DNA from: Acidobacteriota bacterium
GTDB lineage: Bacteria > Acidobacteriota > Terriglobia > Terriglobales > Acidobacteriaceae
Direction of reading: 5' to 3'
Assembly (NCBI GenBank): GCA_021793405.1
Contig: JAJYSV010000046.1
Coordinates: 1-33,775, forward strand
DNA: 33,775 bases
Positions 24,187 through 32,594 of this stretch are shown here, piece by piece. The notes beneath the pieces are model-generated. The model saw only the letters and a list, made by a program, of their open reading frames with translations. It was not told the DNA's origin and did not search any database. The translations under genes were made by a program, and so were the position numbers. The stretch's first letter is position 1, and each line of letters opens with the position of its first letter.

Positions 24187-25611
24187 ATGTTCGGTAAATT
24201 AGAGAAGAACCTTCGCCCGGTCCTGTTTTATGGGAACAATCCGCTCAGCTTGATTGGCGGCGCACTAACGAGCGCCTCGGCCTTTGTCCTGATCGGTTTC
24301 TGGGTGGTCTCGGTCTTCGGTCGTGGCGGTTCCACAAACCCCTATCTCGGCATTGTTTTCGATCTATTTTTGCCAGGTCTGTTTATTCTTGGGCTCATTC
24401 TGATTCCCATCGGCATCGGATTGCGCCACAGTCATCTCAAAGCCGCAGGACAATTGCCTGCGGTCTATCCACAGATCGATCTGCAGGACCCGGTCTTTCG
24501 CCGTGGGATTGAAGTGGTGATTGCGGCCACCTTCATCAATTTTGTGATCGTGGGCACGGCGACGTATCGCGGTGTTTCCTACATGGACTCTCCAAATTTC
24601 TGCGGTCAGTCTTGCCATGTGATGGCGCCGCAATGGGCCGCATACCAGGTTTCCCCGCACTCGCATGTGGCCTGTGTGGAGTGCCACATCGGCTCCGGAA
24701 TATCCGCAGCAGTAGAGGCGAAAGTGAACGGCACAAAACAACTGCTGGAAGTGACGTTCGGCACCTATCCGCACCCGATCGAGGCCCCGCTTTCCGCGTT
24801 GCGTCCAGCGCGCGCCACTTGCGAGCAATGCCACATGCCAACCCGGTTTGTGGGCGACAAATTGCTGGTGTTGACCAAGTTCGGCGATGACCAAAAGAAT
24901 TCCATTACCCGCAGCGTGGTGGTGCTGCACCTGGGCGGGGTCGATTCTCTGTCGCACCTGAGCGGCATCCACGGCCATCATCTCGACGACTACGAGTATG
25001 TGGCTACCGACCCCAGCGACCAGACCATCATTTCGGTCAGCAAGCGCAATGCGGATGGCTCGGTGACACAGTATGTCAGTTCCGACTGGAAGGGGCCGGT
25101 GAAGGGCGTGGTGCGCCGCATGGATTGCATGGATTGCCACAATCAGGCGACCCATGTCTTTCAGACCCCGGAGCAGGCGCTCGACGAGGTCATGGTGGAT
25201 GGGACGCCCAGCGCAAATCTCCCGTTCGTCCACAAACAGGGAATGCAACTGATTCAGGCGAAGTACAGCTCGCAGGCCGATGCGGCGGCGAAGATCACCT
25301 CCGGGCTGCAGGACTACTACAAAACGCAATATCCCGATGTGTGGAATGGCCAACACGACACAGTGGAGAATGCCGCACGGATGCTGGTCACTATTTACGA
25401 CCGGAACGTTTTCCCTTCGATGAAGGTTGCGTGGGGCACGTATCCAGACAACATAGGGCACATGGACTATCCCGGCTGCTTTCGCTGCCACGATGGCAAT
25501 CACGTGGCCAAGGGCGGCAAGGTTCTTACCAACGATTGCAGTGTGTGCCACAACCTGCTGAATGTGGATGATCCGAATCCCAAGGTGCTGACCGAACTCG
25601 GCATGCAGTAG
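24187..25611 (+). CDS. NapC/NirT-type six-heme cytochrome c
   Basis: A 474-residue membrane-anchored multiheme cytochrome. N-terminal helices (LIGGALTSASAFVLIGFWVV, LFLPGLFILGLILIPIGIGL, VVIAATFINFVIVGTATY) precede heme sites FCGQSCHVM, CVECH, CEQCH, CMDCH, CFRCH and CSVCH. The first is C-x3-C-H followed by Met, seen in some NapC/NrfH relatives, while the other five are normal CxxCH. Such proteins take electrons from menaquinol and give them to periplasmic partners. The start is ATG 24187. It follows the cytochrome b gene after a 238-base gap and belongs functionally with the cluster. The terminal acceptor (nitrite, metal oxide, other) is not evident because no reductase is encoded nearby. 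Confidence 0.92.
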   Translation: MFGKLEKNLRPVLFYGNNPLSLIGGALTSASAFVLIGFWVVSVFGRGGSTNPYLGIVFDLFLPGLFILGLILIPIGIGLRHSHLKAAGQLPAVYPQIDLQDPVFRRGIEVVIAATFINFVIVGTATYRGVSYMDSPNFCGQSCHVMAPQWAAYQVSPHSHVACVECHIGSGISAAVEAKVNGTKQLLEVTFGTYPHPIEAPLSALRPARATCEQCHMPTRFVGDKLLVLTKFGDDQKNSITRSVVVLHLGGVDSLSHLSGIHGHHLDDYEYVATDPSDQTIISVSKRNADGSVTQYVSSDWKGPVKGVVRRMDCMDCHNQATHVFQTPEQALDEVMVDGTPSANLPFVHKQGMQLIQAKYSSQADAAAKITSGLQDYYKTQYPDVWNGQHDTVENAARMLVTIYDRNVFPSMKVAWGTYPDNIGHMDYPGCFRCHDGNHVAKGGKVLTNDCSVCHNLLNVDDPNPKVLTELGMQ

Positions 25612-25867
25612 CTACCACGCGCGCGTAAAGTTCTCTCGCTGGAAATACAGCTTGTCCTTCGCGTAAACGCTGCAATCGACCTGATTCTTCGCTGCGCTCA
25701 CAATGACTTCTTCCATTTTTGATTACGGTCTCTGTAGGTGCGCTCTGGATTCTTCACTCCGGTCGCGATGGCGAGTTTCGTCCAGAATGACTCCGTCCGA
25801 TACGGAATTGCAGCACATGTACATCCGGGTTCGCCGGGGGGGAGGGGTCGAACCCGGGAGGGTAGGG
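25612..25867. other. Intergenic region between convergent genes, no gene seen
   Basis: It holds CTTCGCTGCGCTCACAATGAC-type repeat sequence near 25686 and another short-repeat fragment near 25750. CCGGGTTCGCC near 25827 and a nearby CGAACCCGGGAG look tRNA-like at first glance, but no cloverleaf can be drawn. No terminator is obvious. Confidence 0.4.
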
Positions 25868-26818
25868 TCAGTTCCGCGGTGCGATCTCCCGATCATGCGC
25901 GGAGTGCCTGGGAGCACTTTGCCAGGGGGACTCTTCCTTCAGAACGAGAACAGGGCAGTGGGCTTCGCAAAGAACGCGATACGCGTTTCCGGGGATAAAT
26001 TTTGGATTGAATGAGGAATGCGCGGACGCCCCCAGAAGAATCATGTCGGCGTGGTGATGTTTGGCGTAGGCGAGAATCGATTCCGCGGGTTGGCCGTACG
26101 CGACATCGCACTGCGTTTTGCATTTGTGTGTTGGCCGTACCGTCAGCAAATCCTCCAGCATCTTCCAGGCATATGCGCGGGCTGAAGCCGTGGTGGGGTG
26201 TTCGGGCACAACATTTTGCAACACGTGGAGCAGGGTCAGGTCCGCACTGTGCATTTCGGCAACGCTAAGGGCAAACTCCGCAATTCTTTGCGAACAGTGG
26301 TTCAGGGAAGCGGCAAACACAATGCGCATATGTCCCTCGACGGAGATGTCGCGTGGAGCCGTTTTCGGCCCCACCGCGAGCACGGGGATATCGATGCGAT
26401 GGAAGAGGGCCTCGGCGACCGAGCCAAGAATGTGGTGATGGAATTTCGATTTCCCGTGGGAACCCGCGATCAGGCGATCCGCTTTCCATTCGCCGGCGAT
26501 GTGGAGAATTTCCTTGACCGCGTCCCCGGCTACCAAGTGAAACGAGCTGTCGATCCCAGCGGCCCTAGTTTCAGCAACCACCTTCTCCAAGGTAGTTTCC
26601 GCCGACTTCTTCATGCCATCCGCATCGCAATAGACCATCAAGACTGGATCGATGAGAGAGCTAGTCGGGTCGGGCAAGATGTGGACGATTTGCAGTTCGG
26701 CCTTGTAGGCAAGCGCCTGCTGCTTGGCAATTGGAAGAGTAAACCCTAAGTCTGCGAGGTCCGTGGCCAGAAGAACGTGGCGCGGATGAGCCCATTCCCG
26801 GATCTGTTTGCTGGACAT
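25868..26818 (-). CDS. Tandem-domain universal stress protein (UspA family)
   Basis: Cytoplasmic stress protein of 316 residues with two Usp domains. Domain 1 (about 10-155) begins HPRHVLLATDLAD and keeps the ATP-binding motif G-x2-G-x9-G-S in GSHGKSKFHHHILGSVAEAL. Domain 2 (about 165-300) begins MRIVFAASLNHCS and ends LGASAHSSFNPKF...PVLVLKEES, where the nucleotide motif is degenerate. ATG 26818 has CAGGAG 8 bases upstream. A longer open frame to 27043 has no plausible N-terminus. An FNR/CRP-like palindrome lies about 79 bases upstream of the start. The second Usp gene upstream is on the same strand with its own similar site, so the pair is probably co-regulated, not one simple operon. Confidence 0.92.
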   Translation of the reverse strand: MSSKQIREWAHPRHVLLATDLADLGFTLPIAKQQALAYKAELQIVHILPDPTSSLIDPVLMVYCDADGMKKSAETTLEKVVAETRAAGIDSSFHLVAGDAVKEILHIAGEWKADRLIAGSHGKSKFHHHILGSVAEALFHRIDIPVLAVGPKTAPRDISVEGHMRIVFAASLNHCSQRIAEFALSVAEMHSADLTLLHVLQNVVPEHPTTASARAYAWKMLEDLLTVRPTHKCKTQCDVAYGQPAESILAYAKHHHADMILLGASAHSSFNPKFIPGNAYRVLCEAHCPVLVLKEESPWQSAPRHSAHDREIAPRN

Positions 26819-26890
26819 AGGAACTCCTGACGTCAATTCATTGTCAACGAGAGGAGATATATCTGGATGTGCCACGTAGCACCCATGACG

Positions 26891-26904
26891 GTGATCTCCA
26901 TCAC
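26891..26904 (-). promoter_or_regulatory. FNR/CRP-type palindrome upstream of the first stress-protein gene
   Basis: GTGAT-CTCC-ATCAC is a perfect inverted repeat with a 4-base spacer, centred about 79 bases before the ATG at 26818. AGATAT/TATATC on the minus strand (26864-26856) could be the -10 box, placing the site near -45 to -48. The spacing to the start codon is almost the same as for the second stress-protein gene. Confidence 0.55.
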
Positions 26905-26984
26905 AACAACGGCGGTTGAGGATGTGTTCTTCTACATGGTACGTATGGGACGATTCGCTTGCCGGCGGCGTCTGTGGCAACGCG

Positions 26985-27887
26985 TTACGGCACTCCCTTC
27001 CGATGGGTTGCAAGGTGCGCCGCCGGCAAAGGCTGCGCAGCATGGACGTCGCGCAGGATCATGGCAGGGCAACGAGACATGCGCAAGACCTTGGCGATAA
27101 TTCCAGTCCGCAGATGCGTGAGCATCCCGCCGCCGCAATGCGCGCTCATCACCAGCAGGTCTGCCTGCGTATCTTCCGCCATGCGAATGATCTCCTCGGC
27201 GGGATCTCCCTCGCGAATCAGGCATTGCGGCTTGACCGTGAGCCAGGCGTCGCGGCTCATCATTTTTTCAAGGGCGTCGAACTGGCTTTCCGAGGGACTG
27301 GCAATGCCTTCTTCTCGGACCGTGAACAGCGTCAGGCGCGCCTGGTGGCGGCTGGCAATCTCACCGGCCAGACGGGCAGCCAGGGTCACTCCTTCGGCTG
27401 TGTCGCACGCTAGCATCAAATGCTTCCATGGAATTGTTTTTTTCGCCATGGCCGCGGCATGTGGGCCGACGACGATGACCGGGTGATCCGACCTCCGGAT
27501 CACCGCCTCGGCGACGGAACCCAGAAGCAGTCGCTCCAGTCCGGTGAGTTCATGCGTGCCGACGACAATGCAGTAAGCCTTCAACTCGTCCGCCAGTTTG
27601 AGGATCTCGTGGGCGGGCATACCTAGAATGAGGGTGCCGTCGACCGTGAGGCCCGTGCCTTTCAGCGTTTGTTCGGCGGCATGGACTTGCTGCTGAAGTT
27701 CGAGTTCCTGGATGCGCAGCAGGTCCGGAGAATCTTCCGGGATGATGGGCATGACATAGATGAAGTGGAGAGATTTCGATTCCTGTACGGCGAGCTGGGT
27801 GGCATACTCTAAAATGGATCTCGACAACAGGGAGAAATCTGTTCCAACGACGATGGGTCCATGGGTGAGCGGCGAGTCGATGATCAT
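26985..27887 (-). CDS. Tandem-domain universal stress protein (UspA family)
   Basis: A 300-residue cytoplasmic protein with two Usp domains. Domain 1 begins GPIVVGTDFSLLSRSILEYA and contains VVGTHELTGLERLLLGSVAE then HPVIVVGP. Domain 2 begins WKHLMLACDTAEGV and ends LLVMSAHCGGGMLTHL...CPAMILRDV. Neither domain has a perfect G-x2-G-x9-G(S/T) ATP motif: in domain 1 the second Gly is replaced. ATG 27887 is preceded by AGAGGAG, a strong ribosome-binding site. It is divergent from the phosphotransacetylase-like gene at 28210, and the shared 320-base intergenic region carries two FNR/CRP-like palindromes, one near each gene. Confidence 0.92.
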   Translation of the reverse strand: MIIDSPLTHGPIVVGTDFSLLSRSILEYATQLAVQESKSLHFIYVMPIIPEDSPDLLRIQELELQQQVHAAEQTLKGTGLTVDGTLILGMPAHEILKLADELKAYCIVVGTHELTGLERLLLGSVAEAVIRRSDHPVIVVGPHAAAMAKKTIPWKHLMLACDTAEGVTLAARLAGEIASRHQARLTLFTVREEGIASPSESQFDALEKMMSRDAWLTVKPQCLIREGDPAEEIIRMAEDTQADLLVMSAHCGGGMLTHLRTGIIAKVLRMSRCPAMILRDVHAAQPLPAAHLATHRKGVP

Positions 27888-27960
27888 GCGTTAGACTCCT
27901 CTCAAGTGCCATCATAGGAGGGATTTGAACGGAATCCAGTGATAGGCCATACACGGGGAT

Positions 27961-27974
27961 GTGATGGCTATCAC
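27961..27974 (-). promoter_or_regulatory. FNR/CRP-type palindrome upstream of the second stress-protein gene
   Basis: GTGAT-GGCT-ATCAC is centred about 80 bases before the ATG at 27887. I see no strong -10 box at the ideal distance. The match to the other three sites and the repeated spacing support a role. Confidence 0.55.
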
Positions 27975-28051
27975 CAATCTGTTGCGGGCGATCGAGGAGA
28001 GTGGAGGGGTAACTATCGTTCGGTCAGCCTACCCAGGAAAAAACGGTCGAG

Positions 28052-28093
28052 GTGACCGCCGTCACGGAAGAGCGACTCCCACGAAGGTATTCT
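28052..28093 (+). promoter_or_regulatory. FNR/CRP-type site with class II promoter geometry, upstream of the acyltransferase
   Basis: GTGAC-CGCC-GTCAC at 28052-28065 is a perfect palindrome. TATTCT at 28088-28093 is a good -10 box. A start at about 28100 puts the palindrome centre (28058.5) at -41.5, as for the cytochrome promoter at 21154-21194. It would drive the gene at 28210 with a leader of about 110 bases. Confidence 0.6.
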
Positions 28094-28209
28094 GAACAGG
28101 AAAGCGACGCCAGGGTGGCACTGGGGGTAGGTACGCTGCCATATAGCCTGCAAGGCAGGCATATGAAACATCGAGAAACCCAACTTGGAAAGCGTGAAAG
28201 AAGGCGCCC

Positions 28210-29172
28210 ATGTCCGTAGAAACCAGCACCGCTGTCAGCCGCTTTGACGTACTACTGGAGCGCGCCCGGCAGCTTCCGGCGATTCCAGTCGCTGTTTGCT
28301 ATCCGTTGACAAAGGTCGCGCTGGCTGGTGCGCTGGAGTCCGCAGTTTGTGGCGTGATCCGGCCGATCCTGGTGGGACCGAAGGAGAAGATACAGCGTCT
28401 CGCCGCGATGGAAAAGTTCGATATCTCGTCCTGTGAGATGGTTGATGCCGAAGACGAAATTCAGTCGGCAAAGATTTCTGTGGAACTTTGCCGCTCCAAA
28501 GTGGCCGACGCGCTGATGAAGGGAAGTTTGCATACGGATGCGTTTATGCGCCCGGTGCTGGCCAAGGAAACCGGCTTGCGCACGCTGCGCAGGATCAGCC
28601 ATTCCTTTGTGATGGAAACGCCGGCGTACGATCGCATTTTGCTGATTACCGATGCCGCGATCAATATTCTGCCGACGTTGGACGACAAGGTGGACATTGT
28701 GCAGAATGCCATCGACCTGGCCCATGTGCTGGGAGTTCCAATGCCGAAGGTGGCGATTCTGTCGGCGGTGGAGACGGTTCAATCCAGTATTATTTCGACG
28801 ATTCACGCGGCAGCGTTGTGCAAGATGGCGGACCGGGGACAGATTATCGGAGGCATTCTGGATGGCCCGTTGGCGTTCGATACTGCGGTGAGCCCGGAAG
28901 CGATGAAGATCAAGCATTTGGTTTCCGCAGTGGCAGGGCAGGCGGATATCGTTGTGGTTCCCGATCTCGAGTCGGGCAACATGCTGGCGAAACAATTGGA
29001 GTACCTGGGCGGCGCCAGCCTGGCCGGCATCGTGACCGGAGCTTCGGTTCCGATCATTCTTACCAGTCGCGCGGACTCGGCCAAGACGCGGATGACCTCC
29101 GCGGCGGTTGCGTTGCTGATGCACGCGAGCGCGATGTCGAAAGACACTACGCACGACGAGCCGGAGTGTTGA
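28210..29172 (+). CDS. Phosphate acetyl/butyryltransferase family protein
   Basis: Cytoplasmic acyltransferase interconverting acyl-CoA and acyl-phosphate, 320 residues, the size of phosphate butyryltransferases and stand-alone Pta domains. Typical features are an N-terminal region with IRPILVGPKEKI, ADALMKGSLHTDAFMRPVL, RRISHSFVME, ITDAAINILPTLDDKVDIVQ, and the C-terminal GGILDGPLAFDTAVS with PDLESGNMLAKQLEYLGGA. The acetyl versus butyryl preference is not readable. AAGAAGG precedes the ATG. No acetate or butyrate kinase gene is adjacent. Placed behind an FNR-like site beside stress proteins, it may serve substrate-level ATP formation or acetyl-phosphate balance under low oxygen (inference). 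A strong terminator follows. Confidence 0.9.
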   Translation: MSVETSTAVSRFDVLLERARQLPAIPVAVCYPLTKVALAGALESAVCGVIRPILVGPKEKIQRLAAMEKFDISSCEMVDAEDEIQSAKISVELCRSKVADALMKGSLHTDAFMRPVLAKETGLRTLRRISHSFVMETPAYDRILLITDAAINILPTLDDKVDIVQNAIDLAHVLGVPMPKVAILSAVETVQSSIISTIHAAALCKMADRGQIIGGILDGPLAFDTAVSPEAMKIKHLVSAVAGQADIVVVPDLESGNMLAKQLEYLGGASLAGIVTGASVPIILTSRADSAKTRMTSAAVALLMHASAMSKDTTHDEPEC

Positions 29173-29195
29173 ACGGCCATCGTTAGGATGGTGTG

Positions 29196-29234
29196 AAAAA
29201 GCCGGGACCGGGGGCATGGGTTCCGGCTTTTTTT
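29196..29234 (+). terminator. Intrinsic terminator after the acyltransferase gene
   Basis: AAAAAGCCGG (29196-29205) pairs with CCGGCTTTTT (29223-29232), extended by GGACC/GGTTCC, and runs into TTTT. This is the clearest rho-independent terminator in the window; the A-tract suggests it can also work on the other strand. Confidence 0.88.
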
Positions 29235-29337
29235 GAGCGACGCTCGACAGCGACACATGAGATGTTCGCTTCGAGAGACATTTCCGGTCCAGCCTTACCC
29301 TTTCCGCAGCAGACCATTTATCGTTAATGAAGTGACT

Positions 29338-30636
29338 ATGAGTCAGATCAAGGCAGTACGGGGCACGCGCGATTTGCTGCCGCCGGAAACAGAGCTGTGG
29401 AACGCAATTGAGGCAACGGCGCGCGGCGTATTCCGGCGCTACGGCTTCGGTGAAATCCGCACGCCGATTTTTGAAGATACGCAGCTGTTTGCCCGGGGTG
29501 TGGGCGAAGAGACCGATATTGTTGCCAAGGAAATGTACACGTGGGAAGATCGCCCGCGGGCGCAGTCGGAAAAAGCGCAGATGCTGACGCTGCGGCCGGA
29601 GAATACCGCCGGCGTGGTGCGGGCCTACATCGAGCATAAGCTGGGCGACACCGGACTGCTGCAGAAGCTGTATTACATTGGGCCGCAATTTCGCCGCGAG
29701 CGTCCGCAGAAGGGGCGGTATCGGCAGTTTTTTCAGATTGGGGCGGAGGTGATTGGGCCGGTAAGCGCCGGCAGCGAATCTCCGCTGCGCGATGCGGAAA
29801 TTCTGGAGATGCTGGCGACCTTTCTCGACGAGCTGGGAGTGAGGGGCTGGACGCTGGAATTGAATTCGGTGGGCTCGGCGGAGGACCGTCCGCGTTATGT
29901 GGAGGCGCTGCGGGAAGCGCTGACGGATGTGGCTCCGACACTGTGCGTCGATTGCCAGCGGCGGGCGGTGACGAATCCGTTGCGCGTGCTGGATTGCAAA
30001 GTGCTGGAGGACCAAGAAAAGATCAACGCATTGCCGAAGATGGCGGATTTTCTGGATGAGGATTCGCGGGCGCATTTTGCCGCTGTGCTGGGTGCGCTGG
30101 ACGCATGTGGGGTGCCGTACAGTGTGAATCCGAGACTGGTACGCGGGCTCGATTACTACACGCGGACGACGTTTGAGTTTACGCATGGAGGTCTGGGCGC
30201 GCAGAATGCGCTGCTGGGCGGCGGCCGGTACGACGGGCTGAGCGAAGCGATTGGCGGCCCAAAGGCGCCGGGGATTGGATTCGCGATCGGCGCGGACCGG
30301 CTGGTGTTGACGTTACAGGCTGCGGGTTCCACCGTCGCGGGGGATGCGGAAGGCGCGCTGCTGGATGTGTATGTTGCTCCCATTGGCGACGCGCAGCAGT
30401 CGGACGCGCTGGTGCTGGCGCGGGAATTGCGCCGTGCTGGATTGCGTGTGGAGTTGGGCGATGGATCGTTCCGGCTGAAGAAGTCGTTTGAAGTGGGAAA
30501 CAAAATCGCGCGCTCGATTGTGCTGTTTGGGGAAGACGAAGCCAAGTCGGGCATCGTGACGGTCAAAGATTTCAAGACCGGGCAACAGACGAAAGTGGCG
30601 CGCAGTGAACTGGCAGGAATTCTCCGCAAAACATAA
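29338..30636 (+). CDS. hisS: Histidyl-tRNA synthetase
   Basis: Class IIa synthetase charging tRNA-His, 432 residues, normal. Motif 2 reads FRRERPQKGRYRQFFQIGAE, the histidine signatures are LVRGLDYYTRTTFEF and GGGRYDGL, motif 3 is GIGFAIGADRLVLTL, and a C-terminal anticodon domain follows (LDVYVAPIGDAQQSDALVLA). ATG 29338 (MSQIKAVRGTRDLLPPE) is the family start; an upstream in-frame start at 29233 adds 35 unrelated residues and lies inside the terminator. The ribosome-binding site is weak (GAAGTGAC). aspS follows after 57 bases, a common hisS-aspS pairing. Confidence 0.98.
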   Translation: MSQIKAVRGTRDLLPPETELWNAIEATARGVFRRYGFGEIRTPIFEDTQLFARGVGEETDIVAKEMYTWEDRPRAQSEKAQMLTLRPENTAGVVRAYIEHKLGDTGLLQKLYYIGPQFRRERPQKGRYRQFFQIGAEVIGPVSAGSESPLRDAEILEMLATFLDELGVRGWTLELNSVGSAEDRPRYVEALREALTDVAPTLCVDCQRRAVTNPLRVLDCKVLEDQEKINALPKMADFLDEDSRAHFAAVLGALDACGVPYSVNPRLVRGLDYYTRTTFEFTHGGLGAQNALLGGGRYDGLSEAIGGPKAPGIGFAIGADRLVLTLQAAGSTVAGDAEGALLDVYVAPIGDAQQSDALVLARELRRAGLRVELGDGSFRLKKSFEVGNKIARSIVLFGEDEAKSGIVTVKDFKTGQQTKVARSELAGILRKT

Positions 30637-30693
30637 TCGCGTGCTGGTCGGACGCAGCATCAAAAATTCAACGAGTATCGCAATAAGGAAACG

Positions 30694-32526
30694 ATGGCAC
30701 TGGATCTTCTAGGAAATTTGCAGCGAACACATATGTGCGGAGAGCTGCGGCTATCTGCGGACGGTCAGCAAGTTGTGTTGATGGGGTGGGTGAATCGTCG
30801 CCGCGATCATGGAAATTTAATTTTTCTCGATCTGCGGGACCGCGCCGGGATTGTGCAGATTGTGCTGGACAAGGAACTGTGTCCGGAGGCGCATGCGAAG
30901 GCGGAGGCGGTGCGGCCGGAATATGTGGTTGCGGTGCAAGGGAAGGTGCGGCGACGCGATGCGGCGTCCATTAATCCGAATATGCCGACGGGCGAAATTG
31001 AAATCGACGTGGATGAATTGCGCATCTTGAACGATGCCAAGACGCCGCCGTTTTCGCCGGCGGAAGAGGCGATCGGCAACGAAGAACTTCGCTTGAAATA
31101 TCGTTATGTCGACCTGCGCCGGCCGGCCATGCAGGAGAACATGATCCTGCGACACAAGGTTGCGCTGGCGATTCGGCAGTATCTTTCGGGCGAAGGATTT
31201 CTGGAGATTGAAACGCCATTTATGACGCGGTCGACGCCGGAGGGCGCGCGCGATTACCTGGTGCCGAGCCGGGTGCATCCGGGAGAATTTTACGCGCTGC
31301 CGCAGTCGCCGCAGATGTTCAAGCAGATCCTGATGATCGGCGGACTGGACCGGTATTTCCAGATTGCGCGCTGCTTTCGTGATGAAGATTTGCGCGCCGA
31401 TCGGCAGCCGGAGTTTACCCAGATTGACCTGGAGATGACGTTTCCGCAGCAGGAGACGGTGTTTCGCATGGTGGAAGGATTTTTGACGGCGGCCTTCCGA
31501 GAGGCGGGGATCAACTTATCGACTCCGTTTCCGCAGATCACCTATGACGATGCGATTCGCCGGTTCGGCATTGATAAGCCGGATATGCGATTGCCGGAGT
31601 TGACGGATGTTCGCGGTGAGTTTGAGGCGGCCGAGCTTGAGTCGCTGAAGATAGAGCCGGGTCTCCCGATTGTTGCCATCGTGATTCCCAACAAGCAGGC
31701 GATGAGCAATACGCAGAAGAAGGCTTTCATCAAGGAAGTGGAGGCGGGACTGGGGCCGGATCTTGCGTACCTGGATGTAGAGCGGCTGGCAAGCAGCGCG
31801 CAATACGCCGGGCTGGCGCAGAGAATCGATCGCGCGGCGGCAGCCAATTGCAAGTTTGAACGGATCGAGCCGGAACATCGGCTGGTCGTGGTGAGCCCGC
31901 GGGTCGGGACAGACAAGTCACGCGACCACGCGTGGATTTATAAGAAGGCGGGACAGCTGCGGCTGGAGCTTGCGAAGCGATTCCGCGAGGAACACGGAGC
32001 GTTCGAAAAGAAGGGCACTCCGGAGGATTACAAATTTCTGTGGGTGACGGATTTTCCATTCTTCGAATGGGATGAGGAGTCGCGCACGTGGACGTTTGCG
32101 CATCACCCATTCACCTCGCCGCACGAGGACGATTTGCAGGCGGGGCGCATGGAGTCTGACCCAGGTGCGGTGCGGGCTCTGGCCTACGACATTGTGCTGA
32201 ATGGGATTGAGCTGGGTTCGGGATCGATCCGTATCCATCGCCAGGAAGTGCAGCAGCAGATCTTCCGCTCGCTGGGGATGAGCGAGGCAGAAGCCAAGGA
32301 GCGGTTCGGGTTCTTCCTGGAAGCGCTGGAGTACGGGACGCCTCCGCACGGCGGCATTGCGCTGGGGCTGGACCGCATCGTGATGATTCTGGCCGGGGCG
32401 CAAAGCTTGCGCGAGGTGATTGCGTTCCCAAAAACAGCGAAGGCCGTGGACCTGATGGTGGACGCTCCGTCTCCTGTGAGCGAAACGCAACTGAAAGAGT
32501 TACATATCCAGAGAAGACGGACTTAG
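30694..32526 (+). CDS. aspS: Aspartyl-tRNA synthetase, bacterial type
   Basis: Class IIb synthetase of 610 residues with an N-terminal OB anticodon domain (MGWVNRRRDHGNLIFLDLRD), catalytic core (YRYVDLRRPAMQENM, FRDEDLRADRQPEFTQIDLE), a bacterial GAD insertion (about 290-420) and motif 3 HGGIALGLDRIVMILAG. His replaces the Leu found in E. coli-type RRRDLGS at the tRNA-contact loop. His at this site is associated with non-discriminating enzymes that also charge tRNA-Asn (family knowledge), so this AspRS may work with GatCAB in a transamidation route. It probably forms an operon with hisS. Confidence 0.98.
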   Translation: MALDLLGNLQRTHMCGELRLSADGQQVVLMGWVNRRRDHGNLIFLDLRDRAGIVQIVLDKELCPEAHAKAEAVRPEYVVAVQGKVRRRDAASINPNMPTGEIEIDVDELRILNDAKTPPFSPAEEAIGNEELRLKYRYVDLRRPAMQENMILRHKVALAIRQYLSGEGFLEIETPFMTRSTPEGARDYLVPSRVHPGEFYALPQSPQMFKQILMIGGLDRYFQIARCFRDEDLRADRQPEFTQIDLEMTFPQQETVFRMVEGFLTAAFREAGINLSTPFPQITYDDAIRRFGIDKPDMRLPELTDVRGEFEAAELESLKIEPGLPIVAIVIPNKQAMSNTQKKAFIKEVEAGLGPDLAYLDVERLASSAQYAGLAQRIDRAAAANCKFERIEPEHRLVVVSPRVGTDKSRDHAWIYKKAGQLRLELAKRFREEHGAFEKKGTPEDYKFLWVTDFPFFEWDEESRTWTFAHHPFTSPHEDDLQAGRMESDPGAVRALAYDIVLNGIELGSGSIRIHRQEVQQQIFRSLGMSEAEAKERFGFFLEALEYGTPPHGGIALGLDRIVMILAGAQSLREVIAFPKTAKAVDLMVDAPSPVSETQLKELHIQRRRT

Positions 32527-32594
32527 GACTGTTTTTCTGTTCCTGTAATGCGGCCATTCTACTAGATTACCGGGGTTACCCTGACAGGGAAGTG

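Noticed and set aside
24364-25551. 395-aa minus-strand open frame
   Set aside because: It is antisense to the six-heme cytochrome; its His-rich sequence is an artefact of the opposite strand's codons.
25827-25862. tRNA-like GGTTCG and CGAACCC stretch
   Set aside because: No acceptor, D or anticodon stems can be drawn around it.
28252-30186. 644-aa minus-strand open frame
   Set aside because: It lies opposite the acyltransferase and hisS, is rich in His and Arg as expected for an antisense shadow of GC-rich genes, and has no recognisable domain.
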